Below are positions 62,609-64,000 of a DNA stretch of 64,000 nucleotides, piece by piece. Within the stretch, counting starts at the first letter, position 1. Each line of letters starts with the position of its first letter. The notes beneath the pieces were generated by a model. That model worked only from the letters and a program-made list of their open reading frames with translations. It searched no databases and was not told the origin of the DNA. The position numbers were made by a program, and so were the translations under genes. The stretch is taken from assembly GCF_018691265.1 (NCBI RefSeq), contig NW_024881313.1:1946501-2010500 (forward strand), written 5' to 3'. This stretch comes from Tyto alba (Eukaryota; Chordata; Aves; Strigiformes; Tytonidae).

Positions 62609-62719
62609 ATGAGGAGGAGGAAGAAGAAGAAAGCAGCGGCGGCAGCGGCAGCGAGCGGTAGCGGAGAGGAGGCTCTGAGCAGGGGACGGCGGCGGCAGCA
62701 GCAGCAGGAGGAGGAGTAG
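62609..62719 (+). CDS. Short upstream-type ORF of 36 codons, low complexity
   Basis: ATG at 62609 opens a 36-codon frame ending at TAG (62717-62719). The peptide runs from basic residues (RRRKKKK) to a seven-alanine run, an SGSGEE segment, then RRRQQQQEEE. It comes from AGG, AAG, GCG/GCA and CAG triplets in one frame. In-frame triplet purity suggests either simple-repeat origin or a translated small uORF in a transcript leader. The context before ATG (TTAAAATG) has A at -3, acceptable by Kozak rules. I know no family for it and infer a uORF only if the region is transcribed on the plus strand. Confidence 0.2.
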   Translation: MRRRKKKKAAAAAAASGSGEEALSRGRRRQQQQEEE

Positions 62720-62776
62720 TGATGAGTCAACTAATAATTTAATGGGGACAGAAACAGAGAGAGAGGGAGAGAGAGC

Positions 62777-62796
62777 GGGGGGGGGGGGGGGGGGGG
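62777..62796 (+). repeat. Poly(G) run, 20 nt, after GAGA-rich tract
   Basis: (GAGA)n sequence from about 62754 leads into a 20-nt G homopolymer. Purine-rich on the plus strand, G-quadruplex candidate. Confidence 0.93.
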
Positions 62797-62817
62797 AGAG
62801 CGAGGCAGCTCCGTCCG

Positions 62818-62819
<2 letters not shown>

Positions 62820-62854
<35 letters not shown>
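62820..62854. repeat. (AC)n microsatellite, about 17 units
   Basis: An uninterrupted AC repeat 24 bp after the G run. Confidence 0.95.
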
Positions 62855-62858
<4 letters not shown>

Positions 62859-62936
62859 CCGTGTAACATCCAGCAACAACCACCAAACCGGCCTAAATAA
62901 CAACCGTAGTCAGCCAGCCAGAGGAAACGAGAATTA

Positions 62937-62971
62937 AAAAAAAAAAAAAAAAAAAGACCAAAAAAAAAAAA
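62937..62971. repeat. Two A runs split by GACC
   Basis: A runs at about 62937-62955 and 62960-62971 are separated by GACC. Confidence 0.85.
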
Positions 62972-63007
62972 GCGCCTACCATTATTATTCTTTTTAAATT
63001 ATTGTTG

Positions 63008-63113
63008 TTTTTTTTTTTTTTTTGCTGGCTTGGTTTTTGTTGTTGCTGGCTTTTTGCAACCTTTCTATTTTACATTTTTTACCCCTTCTTACGAGTAACT
63101 CTTCTAGGAGTTC

Positions 63114-63144
<31 letters not shown>

Positions 63145-63205
63145 GCGGAAGCAAAACCAGTTTGGTTTTTTTTTTTTTTTTGTGTGTGTTTTTTTTTGTT
63201 GTTGT

Positions 63206-63244
<39 letters not shown>

Positions 63245-63550
63245 AGGAGGGTTGGGGTTTTTTTTCAATTACAATTTCTCCCGGTTTTGGACTCGAAGGG
63301 AGTGAAACCTCGTCACTTTTTGTAGTGGTGGTGGTGTGCCTTGTTGTGTGTGTTTCCTTCCTCCCCTCTGTTCTTCTTCTCTCTCCCCTCCTCTCTCGCT
63401 CACTCTCTCCCCCCTCACTCGCACAACAGCCCCCGGTAAATGAGAGGAGACAGGTCCTCTCTGCCTTTTTTTTTTTTTTTTCCCCTCCCCGGACCGCAAA
63501 GGCAAGATTAAAAGTGGCATTTTAGTGCCTTTTCCTGCAATTTTCTCTAC

Positions 63551-63587
<37 letters not shown>

Positions 63588-63815
63588 TCCAGTAGCGATC
63601 TCTGGGGCTGAGGTTTCCGCAGAAAGTTTGGGGGCTGTTACGGTGTGTATTTTTGCGGAGGGGGAGGGGAGCGGGCTCCTTCTGTGTGTGCTGCTCCTCT
63701 GGGTGCCTATTGGAGAATAATAGTGTAAGTGACAACCTAGAAGTAGACTTTCTGCTCTTCACACTGGATAGAAAAGCTGCCTTTTTTTTTTTGCTTTTTT
63801 TTTTTTTTTTTTTTT
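63008..63815. repeat. Cluster of eight long T runs in leader-like sequence
   Basis: T runs stand at 63008-63023, 63119-63144, 63166-63181, 63209-63240 (32 nt), 63466-63481, 63553-63582 (30 nt), 63782-63792 and 63795-63815. The sequence between them is non-repetitive. Eight T runs within 800 bp is far beyond the local norm of this window. If transcribed on the plus strand they would be U-rich elements able to bind U-tract proteins. Inverted CCAAT boxes (ATTGG) occur near 63709 and 63850. Confidence 0.88.
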
Positions 63816-64000
63816 AAATAACCCCCTTTCTCACTTGCTCCTGTACGTATTGGTTTTATTTTTGAAAGGATAGCTAGACTTAAGTCACCCTCCACCTCAA
63901 TTTAAACCTGCTACTTTATTTTTTTAAATTATTATTATGAATTCCTCCTTTTGAGCGTTACACTTGTCTGATCAATTTGATCTCCAGCTCCTTCTTCCGT
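63816..64000. other. AT-rich, non-repetitive end of window
   Basis: Non-repetitive AT-rich sequence after the last T run. It has no open frame of note and no clear splice donor. It may be the continuing 5' leader or first intron of the presumed downstream gene. Confidence 0.4.

Larger units (their letters stand above)
61340..62720. promoter_or_regulatory. Large CpG island, candidate promoter and 5' leader
   Basis: CpG is dense from about 61340 to 62500, then passes into a purine-rich, GC-rich leader-like segment to about 62720. The plus strand is strongly C over G from 61.4 to 62.5 kb, apart from a 23-nt G run at its left edge. A CATATA-type AT-rich stretch (CTCATATACG near 62063) stands in otherwise GC-rich sequence and is a weak TATA candidate for a plus-strand start. 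Open frames of up to 390 codons are proline, arginine or leucine low-complexity translations of the repeats. The layout, with a CpG island followed by a long repeat-rich untranslated stretch, fits the 5' end of a developmental regulator transcribed on the plus strand, with coding sequence beyond the window. Gene identity is not established. Confidence 0.6.

Noticed and set aside
61340..64000. Naming the downstream gene as a specific transcription factor
   Set aside because: The leader feels like that of a developmental regulator, but no coding exon is present and I cannot verify a match from memory, so no gene symbol is given.

Overview
The window looks like vertebrate, most probably bird, nuclear DNA. 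The evidence for a bird is an old dispersed LTR-type repeat (1628-2474) that matches what I remember of a common avian family, and a CR1-like LINE 3' end on the minus strand (about 55726-55800). Mammalian SINEs are absent, repeat density is low, and four CpG-dense islands stand in an AT-rich background. The CpG islands carry very long G, C, A and T runs, as avian promoters often do. There is no bacterial or phage-like gene organisation. I found no complete protein-coding gene. Almost all long open frames are low-complexity translations of CpG islands or homopolymers.

Layout. 1-9.4 kb: AT-rich intergenic or intronic DNA with one degenerate LTR. 9.48-10.06 kb: a compact CpG island with a 20-bp x 5 minisatellite and two YY1-like motifs. 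10.1-21.6 kb: AT-rich DNA without a recognisable gene. 21.64-22.03 kb: a second small CpG-rich patch. 22-43.4 kb: mostly unannotated, with a GC-rich block at 27.1-28.3 kb and two exon-like segments. The weak one is 22994-23065. The better one is 41807-41881, a 75-nt phase 1-1 candidate coding exon with strong splice signals. 43.4-45.9 kb: a large CpG island with polyG, CA, GT, CGG and pentamer repeats. 45.9-61.2 kb: AT-rich DNA with smaller GC patches, a possible enhancer near 53 kb, a CR1 fragment, and paired inverted RUNX-type motifs near 56.2 kb. 61.3-63.9 kb: a second large CpG island followed by a purine-rich and then a T-run-rich leader-like stretch. It contains a 36-codon upstream-type ORF (62609-62719).

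Interpretation. Two large CpG islands about 17 kb apart, wide gene-free flanks with possible regulatory elements, and a long repeat-laden leader without a coding start are what one expects upstream of, or inside the 5' non-coding exons of, a developmental regulator gene. Its coding exons would then lie outside the window. That is inference; I cannot name the gene from sequence alone.
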